NCBI GenBank assembly: GCA_903901335.1
Contig: CAIUQR010000136.1
Span: forward strand, 1 to 64,000
Source of the DNA: an uncultured delta proteobacterium
Lineage (GTDB): Bacteria; Desulfobacterota; Desulfobulbia; Desulfobulbales; Desulfocapsaceae
DNA: 64,000 nucleotides
Reading direction: 5' to 3'
Below the pieces are notes generated by a model. The model saw only the letters and a program-made list of their open reading frames with translations. It did no database searches and was not told the DNA's origin. The number at the start of each line of letters is the position of its first letter. Position 1 is the stretch's first letter. Shown in pieces: positions 35,922 through 44,710 of this stretch. The position numbers and the translations under genes were made by a program.

Positions 35922-36392
35922 ATGCTTGAAATTGACATCCCCGGCTTTGGCCCGGTGCGGCTTGAACATCTGGTCTCGGACTTCACCGGGACCCTGTCGA
36001 TGGATGGTCGGCTTCTTCCCGGAGTCCGGGAACGGTTGAATGCTATCGCCGGGTTCATGAAGATCCACATCCTGACAGCCGACACCTTCGGTATGGCGAG
36101 GGCGGAATTGGCTGACGTTCCTTGTGTCATTTGTATCCTGACGGGTGAAAATCATGATGCCCAAAAGGACGGGTATGTGAGAAAACTTGACGCCGAAAGG
36201 GTGATGGCCTTTGGGAACGGCAATAATGACCGCAGGATGCTCAAGACAGCCCGTGTGGGCATGGCAGTGTCGCAGGGCGAGGGTTGCTCTGTTGAGGCGC
36301 TTTTTGCCGCCGATGTGCATGTCACGGGTGCCGACATCGGGCTTGATTTGTTGCTCCATCCCAAACGCTTGAAGGCAACCTTGCGATTTTAA
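35922..36392 (+). CDS. HAD-superfamily hydrolase (soluble P-type-ATPase-like phosphatase)
   Basis: A 156-residue minimal HAD protein. Motif I is 'VSDFTGTLSMDG' (DFTGT in place of DxDGT: the second Asp is replaced by Thr, as in P-type ATPases, DKTGT). Motif II is around 'IHILTADTFG', and motif III/IV 'VMAFGNGNNDRRMLKTARVGMAV'. This matches the small archaeal and bacterial proteins related to the P-domain of P-type ATPases. The substrate is unknown. AGGAGG lies 7 bases before the ATG. It is the last gene of the riboswitch operon. Phosphoryl-transfer enzymes are among fluoride targets, so a role in tolerance is plausible but unproven. Confidence 0.82.
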   Translation: MLEIDIPGFGPVRLEHLVSDFTGTLSMDGRLLPGVRERLNAIAGFMKIHILTADTFGMARAELADVPCVICILTGENHDAQKDGYVRKLDAERVMAFGNGNNDRRMLKTARVGMAVSQGEGCSVEALFAADVHVTGADIGLDLLLHPKRLKATLRF

Positions 36393-36451
36393 ACAAGCTT
36401 GGCTGGGGGTCCGGTTCGACAGGAGAGCCATTTCCGGCGGTTAAGCTTTGT

Positions 36452-37486
36452 TTATTTCCAGAATTCTCTGGCCAGACGGGCTGTTTCCTCAGGCGGGACA
36501 AAGGTCGCCATATCCCCGAGCATAACCTCATAGCCGGTATGATCATTGCGCACCCAGGGTGCAAAATTGGACCGGGCCAGAATAACGGCCCGCATCTCCA
36601 GAGAGTCATTTCCATCCTCGATCAACAATAGCCCCAAATTATATCCATTCCGGCAGAGACTCCGATAAAACTTCTGAGTTCTGATCACCCCCAGGGCCAG
36701 ATTTTCCCAATCATCCTCGCCAAGGCGTTGAAACGAGGTATATCCGGGAAGGATGCCCCAGATCTCATAGAATCCTTCCGGCGCAAAGGCGGCCATCCAT
36801 TGCCAGGATCCGGTAGTGCCGATATAACGCCCTCCATCCTGCTGTTCATGCCTGAGGTAGTCGGTAAAAAGGCGGGATCCGGTAGTCCGGAAATATTCAG
36901 CCGCCCGCAGGTGCAGAAACCGGTGATGGTTTGAGGCAATCCTGTCGGCATGGACCTGCAGGTGGGGATGGAGAAGCGATCCTCCAGCCGACGGCAGATG
37001 GTTCTGGGTTATGGCCATGAACACGGCCTGCGGGTCGGAGGTGCGGATTCTGCGAAGATATTCCGCGCAATTTAGAAAACTATCTCGATAGACATCGACG
37101 GATGCCGTACCGATCTCGACGAAATGGGTATCGTCAAACAGACTGACACCGGAATAGCGACCGTAGGGGAAAAGATTCGGAAAAAGAAGGGACGCTCCAC
37201 GGACAAGTCTCCCGGAAGGGACCAGATGATGAACACACCGCGGGGTCTTCATCATCACCTGGGGCCGGCAGAAGGGACAATCAGCCCTCAGGTCGGCATC
37301 GGGAGGGGGATCAGGCAGGGCCTCCGCCCCCTTTTCCTTCTCGCCGATACGGCTCAGGGAGACCCGGCTGGTGCGAAAGGTGACGGGATTGGTGCGGATC
37401 TCGATGATCCTTTCCACCTCATCACCTGCGGGAGCAATATACCGGGCCGTGACAGGTTCAACTGTGAAAATCAGACTTTGGTCCAT
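36452..37486 (-). CDS. GalT-like (HIT-fold) nucleotidyltransferase family protein
   Basis: A 344-residue protein resembling galactose-1-phosphate uridylyltransferase. 'DCPFCRPQ' recalls the zinc site, and 'PSAGGSLLHPHLQVHAD' carries the catalytic H-x-H-x-Q in the form HPHLQ. The C-terminal half 'FAPEGFYEIWGILPGYTSFQRL' follows the second HIT-like repeat. No galK or galE is near, so a sugar-phosphate substrate is uncertain. ATG 37486 has GGAGGG at good spacing, better than an ATG at 37510. It is followed by nothing on the same strand and lies 66 bases downstream of the aminotransferase gene in its direction of transcription, so a shared transcript is possible. Confidence 0.8.
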   Translation of the reverse strand: MDQSLIFTVEPVTARYIAPAGDEVERIIEIRTNPVTFRTSRVSLSRIGEKEKGAEALPDPPPDADLRADCPFCRPQVMMKTPRCVHHLVPSGRLVRGASLLFPNLFPYGRYSGVSLFDDTHFVEIGTASVDVYRDSFLNCAEYLRRIRTSDPQAVFMAITQNHLPSAGGSLLHPHLQVHADRIASNHHRFLHLRAAEYFRTTGSRLFTDYLRHEQQDGGRYIGTTGSWQWMAAFAPEGFYEIWGILPGYTSFQRLGEDDWENLALGVIRTQKFYRSLCRNGYNLGLLLIEDGNDSLEMRAVILARSNFAPWVRNDHTGYEVMLGDMATFVPPEETARLAREFWK

Positions 37487-37552
37487 TGTTCCACCCTCCC
37501 GCCAGCTCATACATATCAGCCCGACCGCTGATGGTCCTTAATGAATTTGAAT

Positions 37553-38857
37553 TTAACTCTTTGTGTATCTCCTGATGGCATCAGCTATAGTTTTAAAAAT
37601 ACGGACAAATTCTTTTTCATCACGTTCCAGCAGCGTGATCCTGAACCCTTTCAGCTCGGTTGCAAACGAGGTCAGCGGCACCACACAGATGCCGGTCGCA
37701 CCGAGAAGGTAATAGACAAAACGCTTGTCGCAGGCCGTCCCCGGCGGACTGACCAGCGACTCGATCAGCTTTTTAATCTCAACATTGTCGATGGGCAGGG
37801 TCTGCCTGGAAGTAAGCGCCCCGTCCTCAAAGCAGACACTCATATAGAAGGCACCGTTCGGCCGGTTGACCAGCACCCCCTTCACATCCTTCAGACAATC
37901 GTAGGCGATATTGGAAAATCGCTCATACCGGCGGATGCGTTCTTCAAGATACCCCTGGTATTCCGGATGCTGCAAGACCTTCGGCAGGACCATCTGCGGC
38001 AGGGTGGTGGAGCAGACCTCGACCATCTTCGCGTTCAGGATGGAGGTAACATATTTGGCAAACATCGGATCCTTGTCGCCGTTGTAGACCTCGATCCAGC
38101 CACAGCGGGAACCCGGCCACGGCATCTCCTTCGAGATACCCTTCATCGCAATGCCCGGAACCGTGCCGATCACATCGGAGAGCGGCGAGGTCGTCGTGCC
38201 GTTATAGACGATATTCTGGTAGATCTCATCACAGATAAGGAAGAGGTCATAACGGTGGGCAATCTCGACAATCCTCTCCAGGATCTCGGTCGGATAGACG
38301 GCACCGGTCGGATTGTCGGGATTGATGATCAGGATTCCGGCTACAGCTGGATTGTATCTGACAGATTTTTCAATATCATCGATATCCGGATACCAGTGGT
38401 TATTCGGATCGAGGATATAGGTCAGCGGGCTGTCCTCGGCATGGGCGGCCTCCGCAGAGGAATGGGTGGTGTAACTCGGCGTCGGCACGATGACCCTGGC
38501 GGTTCGGCGCAGGAATCCGAAGACCTTAGAAATCGCATCGCCCAGTCCATTGAAAAAGAGGATGTCATCGGGGCCGATCTGGGCACCTCCCCGCTTATTG
38601 GTCTGTTCAGCGAGAAATTCCCGGGTGGAGAGGACTCCTCGGGTCGGGCAATAGGCATAGGTGTGGTCATCCATGACCGCCTCGGCCACGATATCTTTCA
38701 TCCAGCCGGGGACCTTTTCTCCCTTGGCGACGGGGTCTCCGATATTTTCCCAATTGACCTTCAGCCCCAGCTTCTGTAACTTCATGCCGACATTGACGAT
38801 ATTACGAATCTCGTATGTCAGCTCGCCTGCACCTATGTGAACTATTTCCGTTCTCAT
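37553..38857 (-). CDS. Class I/II PLP-dependent aminotransferase
   Basis: A 434-residue fold-type I aminotransferase. 'YAYCPTRGVLSTREFLAEQ' and 'ILIINPDNPTGAVYPTEIL' are family features, 'LFLICDEIYQNIVYNG' carries the Asp-x-x-Tyr that contacts PLP, and the Schiff-base lysine lies in 'GISKEMPWPGSRCGWIE'. The N-terminal 35 residues (MRTEIVHIGAGELTYEIRN) are longer than in AspC. It is closest in pattern to AlaT-like and LL-diaminopimelate-type enzymes; the amino donor cannot be read. AAGGAG lies about 13 bases before the ATG. Confidence 0.9.
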   Translation of the reverse strand: MRTEIVHIGAGELTYEIRNIVNVGMKLQKLGLKVNWENIGDPVAKGEKVPGWMKDIVAEAVMDDHTYAYCPTRGVLSTREFLAEQTNKRGGAQIGPDDILFFNGLGDAISKVFGFLRRTARVIVPTPSYTTHSSAEAAHAEDSPLTYILDPNNHWYPDIDDIEKSVRYNPAVAGILIINPDNPTGAVYPTEILERIVEIAHRYDLFLICDEIYQNIVYNGTTTSPLSDVIGTVPGIAMKGISKEMPWPGSRCGWIEVYNGDKDPMFAKYVTSILNAKMVEVCSTTLPQMVLPKVLQHPEYQGYLEERIRRYERFSNIAYDCLKDVKGVLVNRPNGAFYMSVCFEDGALTSRQTLPIDNVEIKKLIESLVSPPGTACDKRFVYYLLGATGICVVPLTSFATELKGFRITLLERDEKEFVRIFKTIADAIRRYTKS

Positions 38858-38981
38858 TTTTCAAAAACTCCTTCCTCGGATTAACCCTGTGTCGTCTATC
38901 GCCAACTCTGCGAAGGATATCCTCATACCATAGCCTCAAAGTCAGGTCAATACAGATGGATGAAGTGTCATTACATTGTCA

Positions 38982-40340
38982 TTATTCATCATACTTGTGC
39001 AGTTTATTCTGCAGCGTTTTCCGGGTGATGCCAAGTCTTCTCGCGGCTTCGCTCTTGTTGCCGCTGGTCTCTGCGAGTGTCAGCAGGATCATGTTTTTCT
39101 CCGCCTCAAACAGGGAGGCCGGACGTTCATCGGAAGACCCATCGGCACGAGCGGCATCCTGTCTCTGAATCGTCAGAGGCAGACTTTTTTCCGTCAACTG
39201 ATCACCGCGCATCAGGATGACCCCGCGTTCGATGGCATTCTCCAGCTCCCGGACATTGCCGGGCCAGGAATAGCGGCAGAGCAGGTCCATGCAGACAGGC
39301 GTAATACATTCCACCGACCGGCGGTTTTTCTCCGCGAATTTTTTGACGAAATGGTCAACCAGGAGGGGAATATCCTCCCGCCGATCCCTGAGCGGCGGCA
39401 CGGTGAGCATCACCACATTCAGCCGGTAATAGAGATCTTCGCGGAAGGCGTTATTTCTGACCTCCTCTTCCAGATCGCGGTTCGTCGCGGCGATGATCCT
39501 GACATCAACTTTGATCGTCTCCTCCCCGCCGACCCGCTGCAGCTCCTGCTCCTGCAGGACCCGCAGGAGTTTGACCTGCATGGCCTGGCTGGTCTCGCCG
39601 ATCTCATCGAGAAATAATGTGCCGCCGTCGGCCTGGACGAACTTGCCCTCACGCCGCCGGTCCGCCCCGGTAAAGGCGCCCTTCTCGTGCCCGAAGAGCT
39701 CGGACTCGAGCAGGCTTTCGGCGAGCGCCGCACAGTTGACCTTCACGAAGGGGCCGTCCCGCCGTTCACTGTTCCGGTGCAGGGATTCAGCGACCAGCTC
39801 CTTACCTGTCCCCGATTCTCCGGCGACCAGGACCGTCGCCTCAGTCGGCGCCACATATGTGATCATCTCTAAAAGTTCCAACATCGGCGGGGCACAGCCG
39901 ATAATGGAGCTGATAAGCTCGGAGGCATCGCTTGCCGCTTCCAGTTTTTTTCCCTCGACCTGTCGATGATCCAGGGCCCGGTCCAGGCTCAGACGCAGGC
40001 GATCGAAATCAAGGGGTTTGGTCAGATAATCATGGGCGCCGTGTTTGATGGCCTCAACAGCATCATCCACCGAGGAATAGGCCGTCATGATGATCACCGG
40101 CAGTGCCGGCTGGATCTCATGGATCTGCAGGAAGGCCTCATGGCCGTTCATCCTGGCCATCCTGACATCCATTAACACGGCGTCATACACATTCTTTTTG
40201 ACCGCCTCGACCGCAGTCCGTCCGTCATCCGCCTCCACACACCGCCACCCCCATTCTTTCAACATGGAGGAGAGCATGAAACGATGGACCTGTTCGTCGT
40301 CCACCACCAGAACTGTGACCTGCTTATCCGATTTCCCCAC
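38982..40340 (-). CDS. Sigma-54-dependent response regulator (NtrC/ZraR type)
   Basis: About 452 residues. A receiver domain (~8-125) has phosphoacceptor D58 in 'DAVLMDVRM' and the switch Lys in 'YLTKPLDFDRL'. An AAA+ domain follows, with Walker A 'VAGESGTGKELVAESLH', the sigma-54 contact loop 'GHEKGAFTGADRR', Walker B 'GGTLFLDEIGE', and the arginine-finger region. A Fis-type HTH closes it ('NKSEAARRLGITRKTLQNKL'). It activates sigma-54 promoters when phosphorylated. No histidine kinase is adjacent. GTG 40340 is chosen because a purine-rich site precedes it and the 40418 alternative would overlap the next gene. A sigma-54-like promoter exists at 48.5 kb, but a link is not shown. Confidence 0.92.
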   Translation of the reverse strand: MGKSDKQVTVLVVDDEQVHRFMLSSMLKEWGWRCVEADDGRTAVEAVKKNVYDAVLMDVRMARMNGHEAFLQIHEIQPALPVIIMTAYSSVDDAVEAIKHGAHDYLTKPLDFDRLRLSLDRALDHRQVEGKKLEAASDASELISSIIGCAPPMLELLEMITYVAPTEATVLVAGESGTGKELVAESLHRNSERRDGPFVKVNCAALAESLLESELFGHEKGAFTGADRRREGKFVQADGGTLFLDEIGETSQAMQVKLLRVLQEQELQRVGGEETIKVDVRIIAATNRDLEEEVRNNAFREDLYYRLNVVMLTVPPLRDRREDIPLLVDHFVKKFAEKNRRSVECITPVCMDLLCRYSWPGNVRELENAIERGVILMRGDQLTEKSLPLTIQRQDAARADGSSDERPASLFEAEKNMILLTLAETSGNKSEAARRLGITRKTLQNKLHKYDE

Positions 40341-40371
40341 TGCTGTCTCACCCCCGTTCAAACAACCTGCG

Positions 40372-40950
40372 TCAGTCCGTATTGACCTTCTGCAGCAACC
40401 AGGCCATATTTTCACCAAGGATCTGCATGGTGCTCATCCCCTCTTCGTCCTTGGCCGCCTCTCCTTTTTCCCTGCCGATCCCGATATTCCAGTATCTGGA
40501 GCCGACCACGATCATCTGATTGATCAGGAAAAAATTATTCATGGTCTGAAAAGCATGTATCGCCCCCGCTCTCCGGACCGCAACTACCGCCGCACCCAGC
40601 TTGCGTTTCAGCATATCGTCATTGGCCTTGCTGACCATACCGCAGCGGTCGATCAAGGCCTTCATCTCGGAAGAGACATCGGCGAAATAGGTGGGTGAAC
40701 CGAGGATGATACCGTCGGCCCCCTTCATCTTGGCAACGCAATCGTTGACAATGTCATCATCAAAGACACAGCGCCCGTCTTTATTCTTGAAGCAGCCGGA
40801 ACACGCCTTGCAGCCATGAATCTCCTTTCCCGCCATCTGGACCAGTTCGGTCTCGATCCCTGCTTTGGCCAGCGCCTCCAGAACGGTCTCCAGCAACAGA
40901 ACCGTATTGCCGTTTTTTCTCGCACTGCCGCAAAATGCCACTACCTTCAT
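40372..40950 (-). CDS. Iron-sulfur flavoprotein / NADPH-dependent FMN reductase family protein
   Basis: About 192 residues with a flavodoxin-like fold. 'MKVVAFCGSARKNGNTVLLL' is the FMN phosphate loop, and the cysteine motif C47-x2-C50-x2-C53-x7-C61 ('HGCKACSGCFKNKDGRC') matches the 4Fe-4S site of Isf proteins of anaerobes. 'GADGIILGSPTYFADVSSEMKALIDR' is the second flavin loop. Isf moves electrons between ferredoxin and O2- or H2O2-reducing systems. ATG 40950 has GGAG upstream; the ATG at 40962 is an alternative. It lies 31 bases upstream of the sigma-54 regulator in the same direction, so they may be co-transcribed. Confidence 0.85.
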   Translation of the reverse strand: MKVVAFCGSARKNGNTVLLLETVLEALAKAGIETELVQMAGKEIHGCKACSGCFKNKDGRCVFDDDIVNDCVAKMKGADGIILGSPTYFADVSSEMKALIDRCGMVSKANDDMLKRKLGAAVVAVRRAGAIHAFQTMNNFFLINQMIVVGSRYWNIGIGREKGEAAKDEEGMSTMQILGENMAWLLQKVNTD

Positions 40951-41208
40951 GATCTTCTCCATTGCTAAGGTCCACCTTTCAAGCCATCATGTCACTTTCA
41001 CGTATGACCGTGCACTCCGTATCCCCGGAGGCACTTCAAAAAGTATTAACTGCATTTATCGGCTTGGGCAACTGTTTTCATATACCGCAGAACAATGGGT
41101 ATACATTCACCCAAACGCAAGGGAAAAAATAATGACGTCGTCTCGGCCTCGGGGTATATATGCAAAAAGAACACTCCCGGAAATTACTCGACGAAACCAA
41201 CCGAAATA

Positions 41209-41694
41209 ATGAAGAAGATCCTGATCCTGACCACCGGCGGCACCATTGACAAGGTCTATTTCGACGCCAGAAGCTCCTATGAAGTAGGACCTCCCAATAT
41301 CGAGGCCGTTTTAGGAGAGATGGATCTGGCTATCGACTATTCGGTTCGTTCCCTGCTCAGGAAGGACAGCCTGGAGATAACGGACGAAGACCGTGAGATC
41401 ATTCTTCAGACGGTATTACATGCCGATGAAGAACATATCCTGATCACCCATGGCACCGATACGATGGTGCAGACCGCACAGTATCTGGCCAGGGCTCACG
41501 GCAAAACCATCGTTCTGACCGGCGCGCTGACCCCTGCCCTCTTCAAGGCAACCGACGCCCTTTTCAACATCGGCTGCGCACTGGCCGCGGTGCAGACCTT
41601 ACCTCCCGGAGTCTATATCGCCATGAACGGCGCCGTATTCCCCCACGACAGGGTCAGAAAAAATCTCCAGAAAAACACATTTGAAGAACTCTAA
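41209..41694 (+). CDS. Short asparaginase-domain protein
   Basis: A 161-residue protein that equals only the N-terminal domain of L-asparaginase. Both catalytic threonine motifs are present: 'LTTGGTIDKVYFD' (~6-18) and 'ILITHGTDTMVQTAQYLAR' (~83-101). The C-terminal domain, which completes the active site across the dimer in classic enzymes, is missing. Such stand-alone domains are widespread and their substrate is unclear. ATG 41209 lacks a strong ribosome site. The 3' end overlaps rlmD by 14 bases, so the two are probably coupled. Confidence 0.82.
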   Translation: MKKILILTTGGTIDKVYFDARSSYEVGPPNIEAVLGEMDLAIDYSVRSLLRKDSLEITDEDREIILQTVLHADEEHILITHGTDTMVQTAQYLARAHGKTIVLTGALTPALFKATDALFNIGCALAAVQTLPPGVYIAMNGAVFPHDRVRKNLQKNTFEEL

Positions 41695-43024
41695 CAAACA
41701 GGTCAGGATCGAAAAGATCGTCCATGGCGGTTTCGGCCTCGGCCGGATTGATGACGGACGGGTCGTCCTTGTCGGAAAGGTCCTGCCGGGCGAAATGGTG
41801 GCCTTTTCCGTCACCGAAGAGAAAAACCGGTATCTGTATGCCGAGGCCGCCGCAATCATTGAGCCCCACCCGTCGCGGATCGATCCGCCCTGTCCCTGGT
41901 ACGGAAAATGCGGCGGCTGCGATATCCAGCATTGCGACTATAAACAACAACTCAGAATCAAAACCGACATTGTCCGGGACCTCTATCTGCACCAGTTTCC
42001 CGATACCCGGACCGAACTGCTCACCTTGATGCATGACACCCTGCCCTCACCGGTTCAGTTCAGTTACAGACAGCGGATCAGGCTGCAGGTTGATGCAAAC
42101 GGCAGGACGGGTTTCCTGGGCTTCCGTTCCCATACGATCATCCCGATCGGACGCTGTCTTGTCGCAAAAGACGGGTTGAATGTTGTCCTCTCCGAACTCC
42201 AAAAAAATTCCTCCTGCGCAAAGATTCTCAACAATTGCGATGAGTTTGAACTTTTATTTAACCCGATATCATCCGGAGTTATCTGTCTTTTTCATCTTTT
42301 AAGAAAACCGCGTCCTGCCGATATCCGGCAGGCCGAAGAATTGACCGGCACCATCCCGCTTCTTGAACGGGTCTATTTCCAAGGTGTCGATTTTCCGCTT
42401 ACAGGCCCGTTTGGCAGCAAAGAGATCCCGCAGACGAACAGCCTGCAGATGCGGCTGTCTCCGTTTGCAGAGGAAGACACACCGCTCAAGCTTTCCTGGG
42501 AGGTCGGCGGCTTCTGCCAGGTTAACCTGCAACAAAACGAGCGGCTGATTCGCCTTGTTGTCGACTGCTGCCGTTTGAGCCGGAATGAGTCCGTCCTTGA
42601 CCTCTTCTGCGGCATGGGCAACTTTTCCATCCCGCTGGCCGCCAGGGCGGCCTCGCTCCTCGGTATCGAAGGACAGGGATCTGCCATCCGCAGCGCCCGG
42701 AAAAACAGTACGGACGCCGGTCTTGCCAACACAACCTTTGAAAAAGGTCCTATTCATGAGGTCTGCCGGAGACTTGTACGCGAAAGCAGGGTCTTTGATT
42801 GCGTCGTTCTCGACCCGCCCCGGCAGGGTGTACCGGGGCTGGCCCGGGAGCTTACGGCGCTCACCGGCCGGAAACTGGTCTATATTTCCTGTGATCCTGC
42901 GACACTCTGTCGCGACCTGGCTGCATTCGCCCGCTGTGGATTCACCCTCCGGTATATGCAGCCGGTCGATATGTTTCCCCAGACCCACCATATCGAAACC
43001 GTTGTCCTGCTTGAAAAGAATTGA
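41681..43024 (+). CDS. rlmD: 23S rRNA (uracil-5-)-methyltransferase, RlmD/TrmA family
   Basis: A 447-residue RNA m5U methyltransferase. The N-terminal TRAM domain is 'QVRIEKIVHGGFGLGRIDDGRVVLVGKVLPGE'. The 4Fe-4S motif is 'CPWYGKCGGCDIQHC'. The SAM motif is 'VLDLFCGMGNFSIPLA', and the catalytic region has 'DCVVLDPPRQGVPGLAREL' and 'YISCDPATLCRDLA'. Whether the target is U1939, U747 or tRNA U54 cannot be told; RlmD is the nearest by layout. It starts at TTG 41681, overlapping the asparaginase-domain gene. A strong terminator follows. Confidence 0.88.
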   Translation: MKNSNKQVRIEKIVHGGFGLGRIDDGRVVLVGKVLPGEMVAFSVTEEKNRYLYAEAAAIIEPHPSRIDPPCPWYGKCGGCDIQHCDYKQQLRIKTDIVRDLYLHQFPDTRTELLTLMHDTLPSPVQFSYRQRIRLQVDANGRTGFLGFRSHTIIPIGRCLVAKDGLNVVLSELQKNSSCAKILNNCDEFELLFNPISSGVICLFHLLRKPRPADIRQAEELTGTIPLLERVYFQGVDFPLTGPFGSKEIPQTNSLQMRLSPFAEEDTPLKLSWEVGGFCQVNLQQNERLIRLVVDCCRLSRNESVLDLFCGMGNFSIPLAARAASLLGIEGQGSAIRSARKNSTDAGLANTTFEKGPIHEVCRRLVRESRVFDCVVLDPPRQGVPGLARELTALTGRKLVYISCDPATLCRDLAAFARCGFTLRYMQPVDMFPQTHHIETVVLLEKN

Positions 43025-43069
43025 CAGAACGGCAGTTTCCCGGTAAACGGTCAAAGGATATTTGTTTAA

Positions 43070-43098
43070 AAGAGCGGCGCTTCGTGCCGCTCTTTTTT
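43070..43098 (+). terminator. Intrinsic terminator after rlmD
   Basis: AAGAGCGGC (43070-43078), 7-base loop, GCCGCTCTT (43086-43094), then TTTT. A textbook hairpin. Confidence 0.92.
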
Positions 43099-43176
43099 GT
43101 TGAACGCGCCCGAACGCTTCTTCGGGCAGCGGAAAAAATGAGACACGGGCGGGATACTCTTCGCTATTTTTAAAAC

Positions 43177-44709
43177 ATGAATAAAGACAATCAGATACTG
43201 ACACAACGGCGGGAGAAGGCTGACGCACTGGCTGCCCTGGGTGTTAACCTGTACAACAACTCGTTCAAACCGGCCAATGCGATCAAGGACCTCCTGCCGA
43301 AAGGTACGCACCTGGCGCCGGAGGCCTATGACGAGACCCGGTTCACCTACACTGTTGCCGGCCGGATTCTTTCCATGCGCAAGTTCGGTAAGGCCGCTTT
43401 CTGCCATATCGTCGACAGCTCGGCCCGCATCCAGATCTATGTCAAGATGGACACCGTCGGCGAAGAGCAATATGCCGCCTTCAAGAAATGGGATATCGGC
43501 GATATTGTCGGTATCGCCGGCAAACTCTTCAAGACCCAGACCGGAGAGCTCTCCCTCCAGGCGGACGTCCTGACGATGATCACGAAATCGCTCCGGCCTC
43601 TGCCCGAAAAATGGCATGGGCTTACCGATGTGGAGACCCGCTACCGTCAGCGCTATGTGGATTTGATCGTCACCCCTGAGACCCGCGACACCTTCCGGAA
43701 ACGGGTCGAGATCATCCGTTTGGTCCGGGAATATCTGAACAATCGAGGCTTTATGGAGGTCGAAACCCCGATGATGCAGACCGTCCCCGGAGGGGCCACT
43801 GCCAAACCATTCAAGACCCATCATAACGCCTTGGACATGGATCTCTATCTGCGTATCGCCCCGGAACTGTACCTGAAAAGGCTTCTGGTCGGCGGTTTCG
43901 AAAAGGTCTTCGAGATCAACCGGAATTTCAGAAACGAGGGGCTCTCGACCCGGCACAACCCCGAATTCACCATGCTTGAATTCTATCAGGCCTACGCCAC
44001 CTACCATGACCTGATGGACCTGACCGAGGAGCTGGTTTCCTGGATCAGTCAGGAGGTAAACGGCACGATGGAGATCGAATATCAAGGGGCAAAGGTCAAT
44101 CTGGCCCCGCCCTGGAACCGTCTGACCATGGATGAGGCACTGGTTCAGATCGGCGGTATTGAACCTGCGATCCTGGCCGACGGTCCAAAGGTGATTGCGC
44201 TGGCCAAAGAAAAGGGGATCAAGCTTGAGGAACAAGCAGGCCCCGGCAAGGCCAAGACCGAGCTCTTCGAGCTCCTGGTCGAGGAGAAGCTGATCGATCC
44301 GACCTTCATCACCTCCTATCCGACTGAGGTCTCGCCGCTCGCCCGTAAAAACGAGAAAAATCCCGAGATCACCGACCGCTTCGAGCTCTTCATCACCGGC
44401 CGCGAGATCGCCAACGCCTTCAGTGAGCTGAACGACCCGGTCGACCAGCGGCAGCGTTTTGAAAAGCAGATCGAAGAACGGGGGGATGACGATGAGGTCC
44501 ATCCGGTCCTTGATGAAGACTATGTCCGTGCCCTGGAATACGGGATGCCGTCCGCGGCAGGCGAAGGCATCGGCATCGACCGCCTGGTCATGCTGCTGAC
44601 CGACTCCCCGTCCATCCGCGACGTTATCCTCTTTCCGCACCTGAAGCCCGAGACCAAAGGCCAGGAGCAGGACAAGAAGAAGAAACCCAGCTGTCCGTGT
44701 TCCTGCTGA
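43177..44709 (+). CDS. lysS: Lysine-tRNA ligase, class II
   Basis: A 510-residue LysRS. The anticodon-binding OB fold occupies ~55-150 ('YTVAGRILSMRKFGKAAFCHI'). Class II motifs follow: motif 1 near 'GFMEVETPMMQ', motif 2 'NRNFRNEGLSTRHNPEFTMLE', motif 3 'GMPSAAGEGIGIDRLVML'. It charges tRNA-Lys. The C-terminus carries an extra tail 'ETKGQEQDKKKKPSCPCSC', lysine-rich and ending with three Cys, which is not part of the fold. The start ATG has a weak ribosome site. lolC/E begins directly after the stop. Confidence 0.96.
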   Translation: MNKDNQILTQRREKADALAALGVNLYNNSFKPANAIKDLLPKGTHLAPEAYDETRFTYTVAGRILSMRKFGKAAFCHIVDSSARIQIYVKMDTVGEEQYAAFKKWDIGDIVGIAGKLFKTQTGELSLQADVLTMITKSLRPLPEKWHGLTDVETRYRQRYVDLIVTPETRDTFRKRVEIIRLVREYLNNRGFMEVETPMMQTVPGGATAKPFKTHHNALDMDLYLRIAPELYLKRLLVGGFEKVFEINRNFRNEGLSTRHNPEFTMLEFYQAYATYHDLMDLTEELVSWISQEVNGTMEIEYQGAKVNLAPPWNRLTMDEALVQIGGIEPAILADGPKVIALAKEKGIKLEEQAGPGKAKTELFELLVEEKLIDPTFITSYPTEVSPLARKNEKNPEITDRFELFITGREIANAFSELNDPVDQRQRFEKQIEERGDDDEVHPVLDEDYVRALEYGMPSAAGEGIGIDRLVMLLTDSPSIRDVILFPHLKPETKGQEQDKKKKPSCPCSC

Positions 44710-44710
44710 T

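Noticed and set aside
37541..38779. A 412-codon plus-strand open frame opposite the aminotransferase gene
   Set aside because: The minus strand holds a full-length aminotransferase with all PLP motifs; the opposite frame has no family pattern.
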